Shown here in pieces: positions 44,881 through 58,895 of a stretch of 64,000 nt of DNA. The notes under the pieces were generated by a model. It did no database searches, was not told the DNA's origin, and saw only the letters and a list, made by a program, of their open reading frames with translations. Source of the DNA: Anoplopoma fimbria (taxonomy: Eukaryota > Chordata > Actinopteri > Perciformes > Anoplopomatidae); NCBI RefSeq assembly GCF_027596085.1, contig NC_072472.1, positions 20,940,680 to 21,004,679 on the forward strand, read 5' to 3'. Every line of letters begins with the position of its first letter. Position 1 is the stretch's first letter. Position numbers and translations under genes: made by a program.

Positions 44881-47800
44881 ATTTCCTTGATTTCAGGATT
44901 TTGATCAACAATTGAAAAAAAATTGTTTGTTATTTTTTACCCTATTCTGTGTAGTTTCTCCTCTTAATCAATAAGTTGATCGACTATTTTGATAATTGAT
45001 TAAAAAATATAGATGGACAAATTTTTTTAATAAATATGCCGAACAGGCCAAACTTCTAGCTTCTCCAATACCATAATTTGCCCTGCATGAAATGATATCA
45101 TATATGACTAAAAGAAGACTACATTGAACATTTATACATCAGTGTTTTTAGTCTTTATGTTGCTGACACCCCTCTATTAATGCAAAGGCTCTCTGTTTTG
45201 TACAATTTGTGGATTGACTGGATTTATCCATTAAGTGCTCTGTAATGATTCATTCAGTTTAGAAATGTCTCACAGCAATAAACAGATACATGAGGCACAT
45301 TATGTGGTCCACCACCAAGGTGACCTTGCTTTGACCCCACATCACTCATGCTTCTATGAAATGAAGGAGATGTGTACTAAAAGCCCAACATGTGATGATG
45401 GGCCTCTTAATATTTTTCCCAATCTAGCACTCATCAAGCCTTAAAACATTTGTGCTGCTTATTCCCAGATACTTCTTAGTAAATATTAATACATACATAC
45501 ATACATATATTAGGAGATAAATCAATCCAGGGTCCAGACTTGTTGAAAGAATGGGTTTGACCCAGCAGATGAACTCACACTAGCTTGGAAATGTTTTAAA
45601 TGATCATTTGAGTTTCTGCAGTAAAACACTAGAGGAGGTGATTATCTTTGAGATGTTGAGCGTGACCTGCAACCCAGCCATATTTTGCAATATTCAAAGA
45701 GTCAAATTAGTCAGGGTAACTAAGGGAAATTGCCAGTTTTATGTAACCCAGCAGTGAAGCAGCAGCACCATAAGCAGCATTCGTTTTAGCTGAGGACATG
45801 ATTTAGTTGGTAGAGAGGGAGATGAGCTAAACTCTTAAAGCCCTAAAAAAGCCAAAAAGATAGCCAGGTCATTCAGGAGTTGAAGGTGAATTCAAGGTAA
45901 ATAGGACCCTTTTTAAACACTTCAACAGTAATGTACGGTAAAGAGCAGTGTAGGGTCCCCTGAAAGTCAAATCATCCGTGAGTGACCCCGTAGTCAACTT
46001 GAATGTCAAGCAGACCCTTTTTTTTTCAAGAGGCTAGATCTATCAAGAACTTTATGCTGTTCTATTCAGTTTAATCATGAATAATTGGTTGTATAAAGAT
46101 GAATCATGATGACCAGGAAAAAAAAGTCACAGCCACATAGCTTGGTAAATAAGACGCAGTTGGATGGGTTGTTGACATCGCGACAGACATGCACATGCCC
46201 CGAAGACGGTATAGTTATAGAGAATGCACTGGGTGGGAATCTTTTCTATTTACCAGCTCTCCTTTCGTTTTCCACCCCATTACCTTCCTGAGTTTGACGT
46301 TAGAACATCCCCTTGTGGGGGCATGATATGTGATTGGTTGAAAATGGATGAGACATCTGATTGGTTACGGATAATTGAATGTCAGTTGAGGGGACTTTCC
46401 TTGACAAAATTCCTCCATCAGAACACCCTGCAATGTCACCAAAGCATACCTCACTTCCTCCGTACAAACCCCTAGTAACACAAACAATGTGGATACTTGT
46501 TGCTGCTACTGTGGAAATTTGTCACTACTGAAATAAAATATTGAATCTATATTCCAAATAAATAAAGTCAGGGGTCACCTCCCTGGACCCTGATGGATAG
46601 TTAGATATCAATGAGGTTATCATCATTTGCCCCAACACTCAACACAACACGCTGTGGAATGAGTGCTGTACTCACCTTTTGTATAGAATAATTTCTAGCT
46701 AACATTAGCACTTGCAATTTATGATAGCATATTTTGATGTTACACAGAGCCATAACTTTAAAAGTGTTTTTTCTTACATAGCCCTATGTACTCCACATGG
46801 AACTACTAGGCAGCCTGAATGCAGTGGTGTATTTCCTGTTGCAGTGCATGTGAACAACATCAGCTGACAGGAAGTCAACTTGGACCAAAGCTGTTGCATA
46901 GCAATAAATACTGTTGAAAAGGTTGACTACATGCACATAAATAGAGCCCTCCTGTTTAAAACACTATGTTAGAGAGCATGCCTCTTGCTAAAGACAAGAA
47001 TATTTTTTTTATGCAGACAATACCATTATGTTTAGTTCTGCCTCATCCCTTGCGAGCTATTGAGGATCTACTTTTAATGTTAACCACTACCCTTATATGG
47101 CAATGCCTTATAGTGTAAACTGGCCAGGTCCCAAGCCCCATAATTAAATGGCCATGATAGCGTTGACCCCACAGCAGCGGAGGGTGCTGTCTCCACTTGA
47201 CAACTTTAAATTTAGTGCAGAGTCAAAGGGGTCACTGTCAACAGTCTGCTTTTCATGGTTCTCATTAATCTCAATGCCAAGTAAGGGACATTGGACAGCC
47301 AGTAGAAGGTTAAATGTGTACAGCCTCACTATTCATACTGTGAAGCTCCGATATTGAGATTGGACTCATCCTGTGTTGGCGATGCCGTGCCATTTCTTCA
47401 AGATTAAGGAGGGTGCCATTCAGCTGCTGCTACAGACATATCCTGCAGTTTCATTTTGAATGTTTAACACGAAGCTGTCTGGGATAAGTGGGCCATGTGT
47501 CATGATTAGCCCCTCCTGGTGAGTGCACTATTAGGGGCGTAAGTGTTGCTTTTTCCCCTGTAAGTAACAAATATTAATGTTGGAATAATGATTTTGATGC
47601 TTAATTTCATTCTTCACAAATTAAGTGCTTGGCGGACCGGCCTGTTTTTCAGATGAAAAGCCAGGTTAAAAGCGTTGCTTGCTTCGTTTTCCTTAAACAT
47701 TTGAAACATGGCCAAGGTGTTTTTGTTTGATTCTCGCCTCTTTAAACATGTACAGAAGGGGCTGCTTCCTCAGGTGACATGACAGATGGAAGTTGGTAAT

Positions 47801-50800
47801 TACTGCTCTTTCATCTCTAAATTCTTTACTTCTGGATATAAAAAAAAAGAGAAAAACATCACTCACTGCGAGCAGATTTCCTCAAACATGTAAAAGCATA
47901 CATTATGCTCATATGGTACACTTAAACAAAAGTGATCACTATAAACTGCATGATGATAAGATTAGAATACGGCAAAGCATAAGGTGTCGCTGGTCATTAT
48001 TTGTGTATTTGTCTATGCGTTTACTATCAATATTGGATTTAGATTGTCAAATTTGTGGCCCTTGATGCCGATGCACAGACACCCCTTAGTGGCTTTTACC
48101 CAGACTATTTATTGCTATTTTTCATCCCTCTTTTCCCCAATACACATCCAACAGCTACTTTTTTTAGTGTATTTTCTTAAATGGACTTGGTCTATGTTTG
48201 TACATTGTATTAATGTATATTTTTATTTATCTGTTTATTTGTACATTGTTGCTTTTTCTTTTTTTTCTTTTGTTTTGTTTATATGTAAGGAAATCTGAAC
48301 TCCTTTTGTATGATATGATGCTATACAAATAAATATGAGTTGATTTGCTTCTGCCTTATTGGTCTGCCCTGACATCAGCGGGACTTCCAGATCCACCTCC
48401 TCACCAGCAGCTCATTGTCTCATCAGTCACTCGCTACTAATATTGGTTCATAGGGATGAGATCACGTTGCAATGTATTGAACACCATGACACAATAAAGA
48501 AAGATGTATTCATCATTTGTTGTTTTTCTTTTATGGCTGTCATAGTGAAACATCCTCTGAGACAGATGACAGATGAACTGACAAATAAATACAGTTTTAA
48601 CAGCTTTTAAAAGGCAGGTTCTCTCTGCATTTCCTGGTTTTAAATGCAGAATATTTCTTCGAAGAAGCACAATTAAACAATTTAATAATGAAAAAAGTTT
48701 GTATGGTGTTTACAGACTTTTTTATGTCCCTGTCTGTAGAGAGGAACTGAAAGAATCACACTGACAGTGAACAGTATTGATTGGCCAATTACAAAAATTG
48801 GCATCATGGTGGCTCAGCTGTAACCATGGATACCTAATAGAAACAGGCTGGTGGGTTTGAAACTGACAAACAGGCAATGATGTTTTTCAAAGCGAACCAT
48901 AGGTTTTCAGATTGATGCTGCTGGTGTGTTCATGTGCTCAGGAAAAAAATGCTCCAAAGCATTATTGATAAAGCCCTGATCAACTGTAATACCAGTGGAA
49001 TATCCTTTCACACTGTACTGAAATTAATGAGCGTCAGCTGGAAAGTTCATCCTGTTCTGCAATGCAGGAGTATAAAAATAAAATGACTTTTTGACACTTT
49101 GACATATGATTTAAATCACTATACTTTAAGGCAGAGCTGTAGCTATTATTATCACATTTTTGCACAGTTTAATGCAGAAATGAAGCAGCAATGAAACTTT
49201 GAAAACTTCCTGGAGTCATAGTGGCGAAACAAAACCAAATGTTTTAATTTGGACATGTCAAAACATTAGTTGGCCCAACCTCTGTCTGAATCAAATCTGG
49301 AAGGTGCGTACAATTTTGCTTTGTAATAGAATTACATCCATTCAATCCTGTGGCTGTTCAACCAGCCTGCGTAGTGAAGACAGGCAGAATCTGTGTTTTG
49401 AGAGAAATTGTGGAATAGTGCAGATTGAATTTACTTTGGTTATACTCTGGGGAAGCTGTTAATCTCTGGATGGGAGCCACCTGGCAACAGTAAGTCACTT
49501 CAGGAGACAACCATTATAATTTGTCCAGAGTTTGATAAATTTCCATATCCAATACTATTTCCCCCACTTCCACACCTGTCAATTACAGTTAAAAAGAACA
49601 TTTCCTGCAAATTGTGCACAGATTTGTGTCACTGAATATCCTCTGTCACCTGCCGCACCTATTCAGATTACTTTTCTTCCTATTTATCAAGTCAATGAAA
49701 AACTAATTTGGAATAAACTGAAACACTGGCATGGCTCAGTTGGTGCATTTAATGGGGCAAAAATATTCCTAATAGAGGCATCTCTGCTGACACACACACA
49801 CACACACGGTTCTCGTTCTCCTCTGTCTGGGTTTTGCCTAGTTCTCCTTACAGTGACCCCGGCTTACCTTCTTGAAGCTGCTCTCATATTAAGTTCAAAA
49901 TTTGACTTCACAGACTTGGAGGTTAGCCACCTGTGGTCGTCAGGTGAGTAAACTTAGCCATTTTTTCTACTTTGTAGGGCCATCATGTTAGCCTCGCATG
50001 ATGTTTCTGCTGTTCATGACAGAATCAATGAGCTCCAGTCCATGTGCCTCTCAGATACCTCATCTGGGTGAGGTTATAACATGACCCTGCGCTGGTTCTG
50101 AGGGTGAATCTGGAGACTTTTTTTTCTATGTGTTTGGTTCTGATGGAGTTTTTGTCACTCACCATCAATATCAGAGATCAGCTCTGGAGGGAAGTAGCCT
50201 GAAAGAACCTCGAAAAAAGCCAACACTGGCTGTGTTCAGGGCTTTGTTAAAGAACCCTGCTGGGAAGGTGAGCAGGATGAAGTGAAGTTACATGAGTATA
50301 GAATCCATGGGTTGTGTACCTGACTGAAACAGGCAATTAAAATGGCAGTGTGTCTGTCAGTAGAGAAGGGACTCCCTCCTGAGTAACCTTAGATGTTCTC
50401 CCGGTCATGAGATGACTAGGACCCAATGTGAGCCCTGCTGCAAAACCTGGAACTGAATTTTCTGATTAAAAATGAGAAACATAGAAAAGGTCATATAGGA
50501 AAAGTTTTATTTTAGTTTTAGTTTTTTTTTAGTTTTATTCAAAAAGTTTTATTCAAAGGAAAACAAGGCAGAAAATGTTGTAGGAACTACTGAACAGTGT
50601 GAGTCATTTCATTAAAAGAGATCAGGCTTTAGTTGTGTCCCCTGGAGGCCTCGGCGAGAGGCTAATAAGATGGAAGGTACAAGCACATCAGAAAGGCATT
50701 TGTTGCTTTGGCTTCATGATTTCATGATGAACAAGGTGATTCATACACTAAGGGGAGTCTTAGATGCATGCTCAGTGGCTTTTGTAAATATGGGCCAGAT

Positions 50801-50954
50801 GTGTGCAAGCAGAACAAATATGATATTGCATATGTAAAAGAGATTATTTTTTTCTGTTTAGTAGACGCTGCTTTAAATAAACTGTAACCAACTCTATTAT
50901 CATAATGATTTACTTTTGAGATTCATAAATAAAGGCCTGACAGTCACATGATCT
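44881..50954. other. Intergenic or intronic DNA; no gene recognised
   Basis: I find short AT-rich frames without domains, an (ATAC)n stretch near 45489-45508, a possible retroelement tail ending GATGCTATACAAATAAATAT near 48318-48345, and a CA run at 49790-49807. No exon or RNA gene can be supported. Confidence 0.5.
49790..49807. repeat. Short (CA)n tract
   Basis: About nine CA units. Confidence 0.9.
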
Positions 50955-51500
50955 TCATGGGTTGCAACCATAAACTTTTGGATGTAGTCAATGTCACCCA
51001 TTGGTTTGTGGACCGCTGTTATAAAGCCTCGAGTTTTTGCAGTCGCCATCTTGGTTTTTGGCCAGCGCCAGAGAAAGAGCGAAATTCAACTGAACGCTAA
51101 ATAAGACATTTTTCGGCAACCAAAATATTCCAAACAACTTTCATTCAGTGGAAAAAACACACTCTGAAAAGGAAAAGTTTTAAGAGAGAAACTGAACAAC
51201 TCCCTGACCGGACAACGCCGTGGTAGTGACCTGGCAATCACAATGTGGCCCCGCCCTAAAGCTTACCCTGCTTTATGATCTATTTGACTCTAAATGGACC
51301 ATCATTTACTAAATGAACATCATGCTGTATTGAAGAAGACTTGAAACTAGAGATTGACACCATAAACTGATGTTTACAATGTTTACTGAGGGAATAAATC
51401 AAGAGAGAAGTAGAGAAGTAGAGTCACTTTCTCAATCAGAGGAGTCTCCCCCTGATGGACAGTAGAGAGAATGAAGTTCAGCATTGGCTTCACTTACAGC
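50955..51500 (+). repeat. Unnamed dispersed repeat, copy 2 (longer)
   Basis: The last ~190 bp are nearly identical to 33765-33960. This copy keeps more 5' sequence (GTCACCCATTGGTTTGTGG, CAGTCGCCATCTTGG, CCAGCGCCAGAGAAAGAGCG) and carries a small internal duplication GTAGAGAAGTAGAG near 51410. It has no open frame. Confidence 0.8.
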
Positions 51501-54500
51501 AGAGGTTGCTGCTGAAAAGTGGTTGCAACAGGGATGAGGGCTAAAATAACATTACAATCGTATAATGTACTTTCCGATATTTCAAAGTCGTATAAAACCA
51601 AAGACAACACAGGCTTAGTTTCTGGCATTACTTTCATCATGCTTTCCTACTGAGATCCAGACATTCATTTTTTTTTTTTTTATTCAAAGCTTGATCAATG
51701 TGTCCTTATTGCTTTGTGAAGCAAAGTGTGTTTTTATGACTTAATCTCAACTTCATATCTTCTAGCACTTTTTTTACCAAGTGATCATTCAAATCTACAT
51801 CCTCTTTATGGCTCTCTGCACTCCAAGCCGACCATAAGGCTTTGGTCTGACTGCAGAGACAGCAGGAGTGTGAACGGTAAAGGTTATAAGGTAGCCTACA
51901 AAGAGAAATGAACTAGATCCTGTCACGCTTATGTGCTTATTATTTAGACTAGGTTACCATTCGCCCTCACGTTGAATCTACAAAGGTTAATCACATTAAG
52001 ATTAAGATGCAGATTACGTCAGGCAGGATAAGAACCAGAGGTATCAGCATCCTGGTGAAAAGCCCACCGATCTTCAGCTTTTATTTTCCAAAATGGTAGT
52101 TTGAATATAATTTACTCTATTTAAGAAAGCCTTGGATTTTCAACCAGACCCAAATTTCACTTATAACAAAAGAGACTTTGGTAAGCAATCTGTACATTCT
52201 GCAAAATGATATCCACCCTATAATATATAATTTTATGGTAATACTAACACCTGCCCCTCCAGACTGTTTCTTTAATAGAAAACAATACATAAAAAATAAC
52301 AGATGTATCCTTGTTAAAGCATTCCTGTTTGATTTTATGTCGTAATAAAACAGCTTATTACTGGCCCCCACTGTTGCACATACCTCAATGAAAAATGCTG
52401 TGAAGCCTACGTCTCACTGATTTGCCCTCTACAAAGGAATTGAAAGACAGTTATCACAATATGCGAGTCAAACCCAACACTGACCTCCTCAATTAAACAT
52501 CATCTTCTCTCTTGAGTGGTGTGGAGTTGGTACTTCAGCCTCTCTCACATACAATACTCTCAGTGAATAGAGTGAACATGTAGCAGTGCTGCAGTGATGA
52601 AAGCACACGGTATAGAGATACAGAGTGCCTTGCAGGCAACGCAGTAGCTTCTGTACTGCACAGATGAATAATGTAGTAATCAGAACAATTATGCACATAA
52701 CTGGTCGGCACTCAATATACAGGGATTTTTTTTTAAAGAGTTATCTAGCACATTAACACATTAATACACATTATATAAAGAGTTGGGTTAGGTCAAAAAC
52801 CCATTTGAATCGTTAGATGGACAATATACATTTCACAACATGTATAACTAAGATTGATGAAGTCTGAAGACATCAAATTTTAGTAACAGCAAATGATTGC
52901 CTACTCCAGTAAATATGCTACTGATGGAGCTATGTATTTAAGCAGGGAATTTTGTGCAAAAAAGTTGAAAATACAAAGCACTCGCCTGCGATTATTATAT
53001 TTTATAGGGCTTTTATTGTGAAAGGTAAAACAGTAGGAGTTAACTGGTTAACTATCGGTTGATGTGTTACAGTTTAAGCTTTAAACCAGATTGCTTGAGT
53101 CCATTCAGTGAGGAACTGTTTCAGTTTAAAGGTATCAGATCAGTACTTGGTATCGACAGATACACTGTGGTTAGGCATTGGAATCTTTACTACTACTGGA
53201 AACATAATATCATTTTAATATTCAATTCATTAGTTTAAGTTATTACATTAACACTAAATCATTATTACAGCAGTGAAAATTTAATAGCACAGTTGCCGGT
53301 TTTGTAATATATGATGTAACTGCTTCATCTGCATATCAATGCAGTACATTAACTTATTACATTGATAACCCATTGAAGACACATCAGATTAGATTTCATC
53401 CCACTATCCAGCACTAAGAAATGATTAGGTGCTTCATGGTTTATTGTACTCTTGATAAAACAGCCCTAGCTGTTGATCATCAGGCAGTGTCAACAGTTAG
53501 TGTGATAATTTTCCAAGACTATGAACAACTTCCCACTGTGCCAGTCAAAGGAAGGTGTTTATCTGGACAAAGATGATGGTGAGTACCAAAGATAAAGGTC
53601 ATAGCTTTTACTATTATGGGATAACATTCTTAAAAAAAAACGGAGACAGTGAGAGAGAGAAAGGGAAAAAAAGAGGCCTGATTCAGGTAGACCATTTCAG
53701 ATAAACAAGAAAAGCTTTCTGTTAAATTGGCTTTATTGATTTTCCAAAGTTAAACAGTGTATGTCAGAAATGTTTTACAACAGCTTCTTGGTTTTCCCCT
53801 CCTTCCAGACTTTAATTTATTATCCAAGCAATAGCGTAGCAGAAATTATCTTCGTGAAAAGGTGGCGATAATCCACTTTAGAAAAAAGTGTCCGTTTGAC
53901 TAGACGGTCGCACACTGACTGGAAAAACAGTACGAGGCTGTTCATATGGATCATTCGCCATATGTCACCTTAACACAGTTGACTTTGGGACCAATAAAGT
54001 AGCATTGCACTAGATGTGTTTCTCTTTTTTGGAGGATAAATCTAAATGGCTGATTACGTCTGAGGCCTGGTAAAGATTACTCTGCCAGAAGAGGGACTAC
54101 TTATCCCCCAGCTCTCGCTGTCAATATGCCCTTGACCAAAGAAGCAGAGCTCTCGTCTTCTCCACCATGGCTGCTCAGAGGTCGGCAGCAGAAGATTGCG
54201 CCTGCAGAGGGCAGCTCCCGAGTGTCAACTTTTTTAACTGTATAAATGTGAAGCGGGTGTTCCAAAAGTTGTGGTGCTGTGAAAAGTGAAAGCGTTCGCA
54301 GTTGTTTTCCCTTTGAATGAATGTTAAAAACATCCCCGGAACTTTAGTATCCAACTTTTGCAAACTCATCATATTCATAAGTATTGATTCAACTGCCCCA
54401 AAATACATTATCCTTTCACATTAAGCAAACTGATGGGATATTCTCATTTTGCAAAATCAGTTTTAACATAAAACAAATACATTGAATAATGCAAAAGTAA

Positions 54501-56654
54501 AACTTGGAATTAAGTCCTACTCACTTAGATTATTTAATATTTCACAAGTGCAGAAATTCAGAACATGAACATGACTCCCAAACGTGATTAACGTAGGAGA
54601 ACAGGGAGGGGGGATCAATGTGAAGCAAATCAATTCATTACAGCCAGTGGTTTCAGCCACTTATTTGTCTAATGTGGTATGACATTCTTCCCAGATGACT
54701 CCTTGTCAGTTTTATCCATATTAATGAGCACCATCAGCTGGCAGACTAATTCCCTCCTTCCTTCCTGGTCCTCAGACAGTGAAATCTGGTTGCAATAATA
54801 AATCACGGACACTTATTGATTTCAGAGTGCCTAAAACAGAAGCACCACAACTATGAATATTAAAACGGGATACCAATCAGAAAAGGCGAAGTTACATCGG
54901 GATACTGTGTTTCCTGGGAGGCTTTAACATATGATAGACAGCTGACTGTCTCCTATCAGTATCTGAAGGCCAATAAAAATGTCTTGCAAGTTGCATGCTA
55001 ACCTCGCCTGTTCAGTTCCAGTGGGCTGGTCAATATATCTAGAGAAGAAGGAGTTTTCATTGATTGATACTGAAGGCTGATGAGAGCACCACAAATGCTC
55101 TTACAGAGCAATAAACAAGTTGCTAATCTGAATATAATCACTGTAATGCACTTCCTGGAACACGATAGAAATATCCAAGGCTTTCACACTGTGATCAGCT
55201 CGTAAGCTAAGGCTGGCAGCCAAGGCCCATTTGACAGCCATATTTACTGCATTCTGCTGCCAATAGTCTACTGTAGCTGCTTGGTTCAGTTGAAATTGCT
55301 CCGTCAAGATTAGTTAAGTCTCGTCAGCGCGTCGCCCTTACAGAGCTTTTAAAACACAATATGACCACAGAGATATTACGTCCACCCTATCCTTGATTCT
55401 AAGTATAGCTCATCCGCACTATCCTTGAGGCGGCATTGGCCAGGGAACAGAATCAATGGGAGGCACTTTTCTCTGCCATATTCCTTCATTAGGAGGTTCT
55501 GTTTTGTTAGAGGGCTCGCGGCTGGGATCCAGGTCCCGAGGAGAGGCAGGAGAATTAGGGAATGATTTGTCTGGTCACGGGAGGCCAGTACTTTGTGTTG
55601 ACAGATGGTCAGAGACGTCTCATTTCTGAAATGAGCGAGATCTCAAGTGGAACGGACGATGAGCGCGGTACACGGGATCTCAAGAGCTGCTTTAATGCCC
55701 ACCAACAGTGCATCAACTCAGATGGCAGGACTTCAATGTGAAAGCCTGCAGTGATTAAAAGTGTTAGTCCCCTCACTGCCAAGGTCCAGCAACAAGTAAC
55801 AGTGTCCTAAAACTAGGGGGAAACTGCAATACTCTAGTGACTCTGTTTTATTTCTCTGGTTTCCACTTTCTACAGTCGTCCTCTGACCTGGAAGTTTCTA
55901 GTTGTGCTGCAGACTGATCCTTGAAACGTAAATCTCATGCCCCAGATATTGCTTTCTAGGAGTACGTCCATCACCTCTGGACAGAATGCCCTACCTTTTC
56001 AGCATCTGATTCTGGAAACAAATAACAGCCATTACAAAAGGAAAAGAGCACACAAGCTCCCTAATGTCTCCCCATAATTACCATGATACATTAAACATAA
56101 CCATTTATGCTAGGGAGGTCAGTATTTCGACATGGCAGAGCTTCATCACTGCCTCAGTATTATTGAGAGTTGTACGTCATTTATCCAGTGGATGATTGTT
56201 AGGCTGGACAGAACGTACGGGCTCTTTTAGAAAGTCTGAAGTCCACAGCCTCACTGTGATGATAACCCTCACTGAAACCTTCAATTACATTTAACCACTG
56301 CACTAGATGCTGGGGTGGTATAAGGATATAAGTATATAAGTATATAAATTGGGCAATATTTCGGACACTGGTGTTTAGTAGCCGGTGGGAAAACATTCAC
56401 ACGAGGGCAACCCTTAAGAGCAGTGTACGAATCATTCACCTTGCATTTTTTTTTTGCTAGCACTGAACTTCACTTTTACCAGTTAAAATGATAAGTGATG
56501 CCGGCGGCAATTTATATCAGCTTACATGAATTAAAGTTTCTGTTTCTGTTTTATCTCGTCATCATCTAAAAATGTATTCATTGGCCATCAACTCTGACAT
56601 CCAACAACACAGCAATATGACATTTTAGGTGTGTAACTTTAGCACGCTACTCTG
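51501..56654. other. Intergenic or intronic DNA; no gene recognised
   Basis: Short frames only. A stretch at 54690-54765 (TCCATATTAATGAGCACCAT and neighbouring bases) has the low-repeat, balanced look of conserved non-coding sequence, but this cannot be judged without alignment. A purine-rich tract lies at 53631-53677. Confidence 0.45.
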
Positions 56655-56958
56655 AGGGGATGTAAGAGGACTGTACTTGTATAGCGCTTTTCTAGTTTTC
56701 CGACCACTCAAAGCACTTTTACATTACTAATCATTCACCCATTCACACCCATTCACACACTGATTACAGGGGCTACCGTGGAAGGTGCCACCTGCCCATC
56801 AAGATCTATCTAATCATTCACACCCATTCATACACCTTCGGGAGCAACTCGGGGTTAAGTGTTTTGCCCAAGGACACATCGACATGGACTGCCGGAGCCA
56901 GGGATTGAACTGCCGATCCTCTGATTGGAGGACGACCCTGCTCTCCACTGCGCCACAG
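56655..56958 (-). repeat. tRNA-derived SINE with a different LINE tail
   Basis: On the minus strand it starts near 56958 with the head CTGTGGCGCAGTGGAGAGCA and B-box-like GGCAGTTCAATCCCTGG. The body TTGCTCCCGAAGGTGT and GTGTGTGAATGGGTGTGAA follows, as in the SINE at 36790. The tail is GCTTTGAGTGGTCGGAAAAC and AGAAAAGCGCTATACAAGTA, unlike the L2 tail of the other SINE. It also keeps GTGTCCTTGGGCAAAACACT, which the first copy lacks. Confidence 0.88.
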
Positions 56959-58895
56959 TCAGTAATTCAGAAATTAAACTCAACTGAATAGTTTTAAACC
57001 ACCGGTATTTGAATCAAGTAACTTGTCAAAAATAATTAGGTGGTCGTGTTCAGTATCAGCTGTTTGAATTGCTTCATTTCATTGTGTCAGATACATATTT
57101 AATTGGCCTTTAGTGGATCGGACTCTTTATCAACAGATAACCAATATTAAAGTACTCAAAAAAAGGTACTTTCTGAAAATATTTTAGGAGATGAATGTTT
57201 TTTGAGTGATACATGTATATGGACACATATATGGATAACATAAAATATGCATCTAGTAGCATGACTTAGTCCCATAATAACGATAAGTTAGATAATTTTT
57301 TTTACCAAATAGTTTTTACCATGGATTTCTACCTTCTAGTCACTTTTTTATTCTTCGATTCCTTTTAACTGAATTAGGCTGTGAAAAACGACATGGTCTA
57401 AAGAGGAAACATCTGGGCTTGCTTTGTCATTTCTGAAAGGTATTGGTTTAAATGATACATCATTGTCAGAGCATGAACAAAGAAACAAAGCTCACAGTGT
57501 CCATTCCCATCATCCTCCCCTAAGGCTTCCCTTTGCAAGATGCCCTTGTCTGCTCGTCATCCTGATATCATTTGTAGTTGTAACTAACTACATTCTAGTG
57601 CAGTCTGGGTACACCGCAGTGTTTCACTTCAACGTCTAAAGCACGATTCAACAAAAGAGACAGGAGCTAACAAGCTGCAACTTCCAGTCATTATGCCCGA
57701 AACTTTTCCAAAAACAGAAAACATAGAATATTCTTTATTTATTTATCAATTTATATAAGTAATTGTGCACAATTTAGATGATGTTTTTGAAATATCCTTT
57801 GTTGTTGCAGAGATGATATGCCCGTTTGAAGCATACCACTGAACAGTGAAACTCTCCAGTCTAGATATACGGACTTGTGGATGCTTAGTCAGTGAAAGCA
57901 GCAGCTAGCTTTTCTTTGTCACTGAATTATTTAATGTGGCTCATCTACTCCAAGACCTTCATCTTCTCGACCAAGAGCCCTGCTGTTGTGTGTGAGTGCA
58001 GATCTGAGAGATGAAAAATAGCAAGAGGGGAAAAGTACATAAGAGTATAGTGTATCACCCTGTATCTACGCCCAGACCAAATGCATGTGTGAGCCAGATG
58101 TGTATGGAGGAACATCTTGACTTTTTTATTTTGGTGCAGGTAAGAGCAGCCGTCAGCTGTGTCTCTTCTAGGTCTTCTTTATTCAAGGTCTTGCAAAACT
58201 TTCAGCAAGTGGTTCACAGCAAAAATATAAATACAAAAATGATCTTTTGACAGTATATATTGACATCATACCAACAACATTACACTGCAGTTTGGTTGTC
58301 TATATTTGGAGTACATTTCACTGGCATGAAAATATACTTATTTGTAACTCCATATAAAAGAAAAGAGTCTTTCTCTATACAGAATCCGTTCATTTGTTAA
58401 CACATGTGCTTGTTAACATGCTATTTGCAGGACATGCAGTGACTTGCACGGCTCCATAAACACAATACCAGCTTTCATTTAGGGATTGTTACTATTTACA
58501 AATGAGCACACGCTTTTTAACCTTTTTCTGTCTAAAATAAATGCAAATTACAATTCTAATAAGATTTAACATTCTGGCCATGCTGAAAGCCGAACTCCAT
58601 TAAAGAAGGGATGGCAGCAGCAATGCTGTCTGTGTGGACACCACATGCCTGAGAGCACTTCAGAAAAGGCCACAATTAACAGTAGGCCTTTGTTTCATTT
58701 ATTTGAACTTGAAACCAGCCATTCAGTTGGTACATTCTTCAGCCAATGTAACAAGTGCTAGCTGTATATGAGGCAAGTACTTCTCCTCATCACTTATGAG
58801 TCAGATAGGAAAATCACTAGGCTGGGGATTGCTAAGGACATAAATCAAAATGACACTGGCATTTAAGGTTTTCCCTGGCCTCATATACAAATATA
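56959..58895. other. Intergenic or intronic DNA; no gene recognised
   Basis: AT-rich sequence with short frames (for example 57424-57639, 58011-58250) that show no recognisable domain. Confidence 0.5.

Noticed and set aside
54690..54765. Conserved non-coding element
   Set aside because: It has a suggestive look only; conservation cannot be judged from one sequence.
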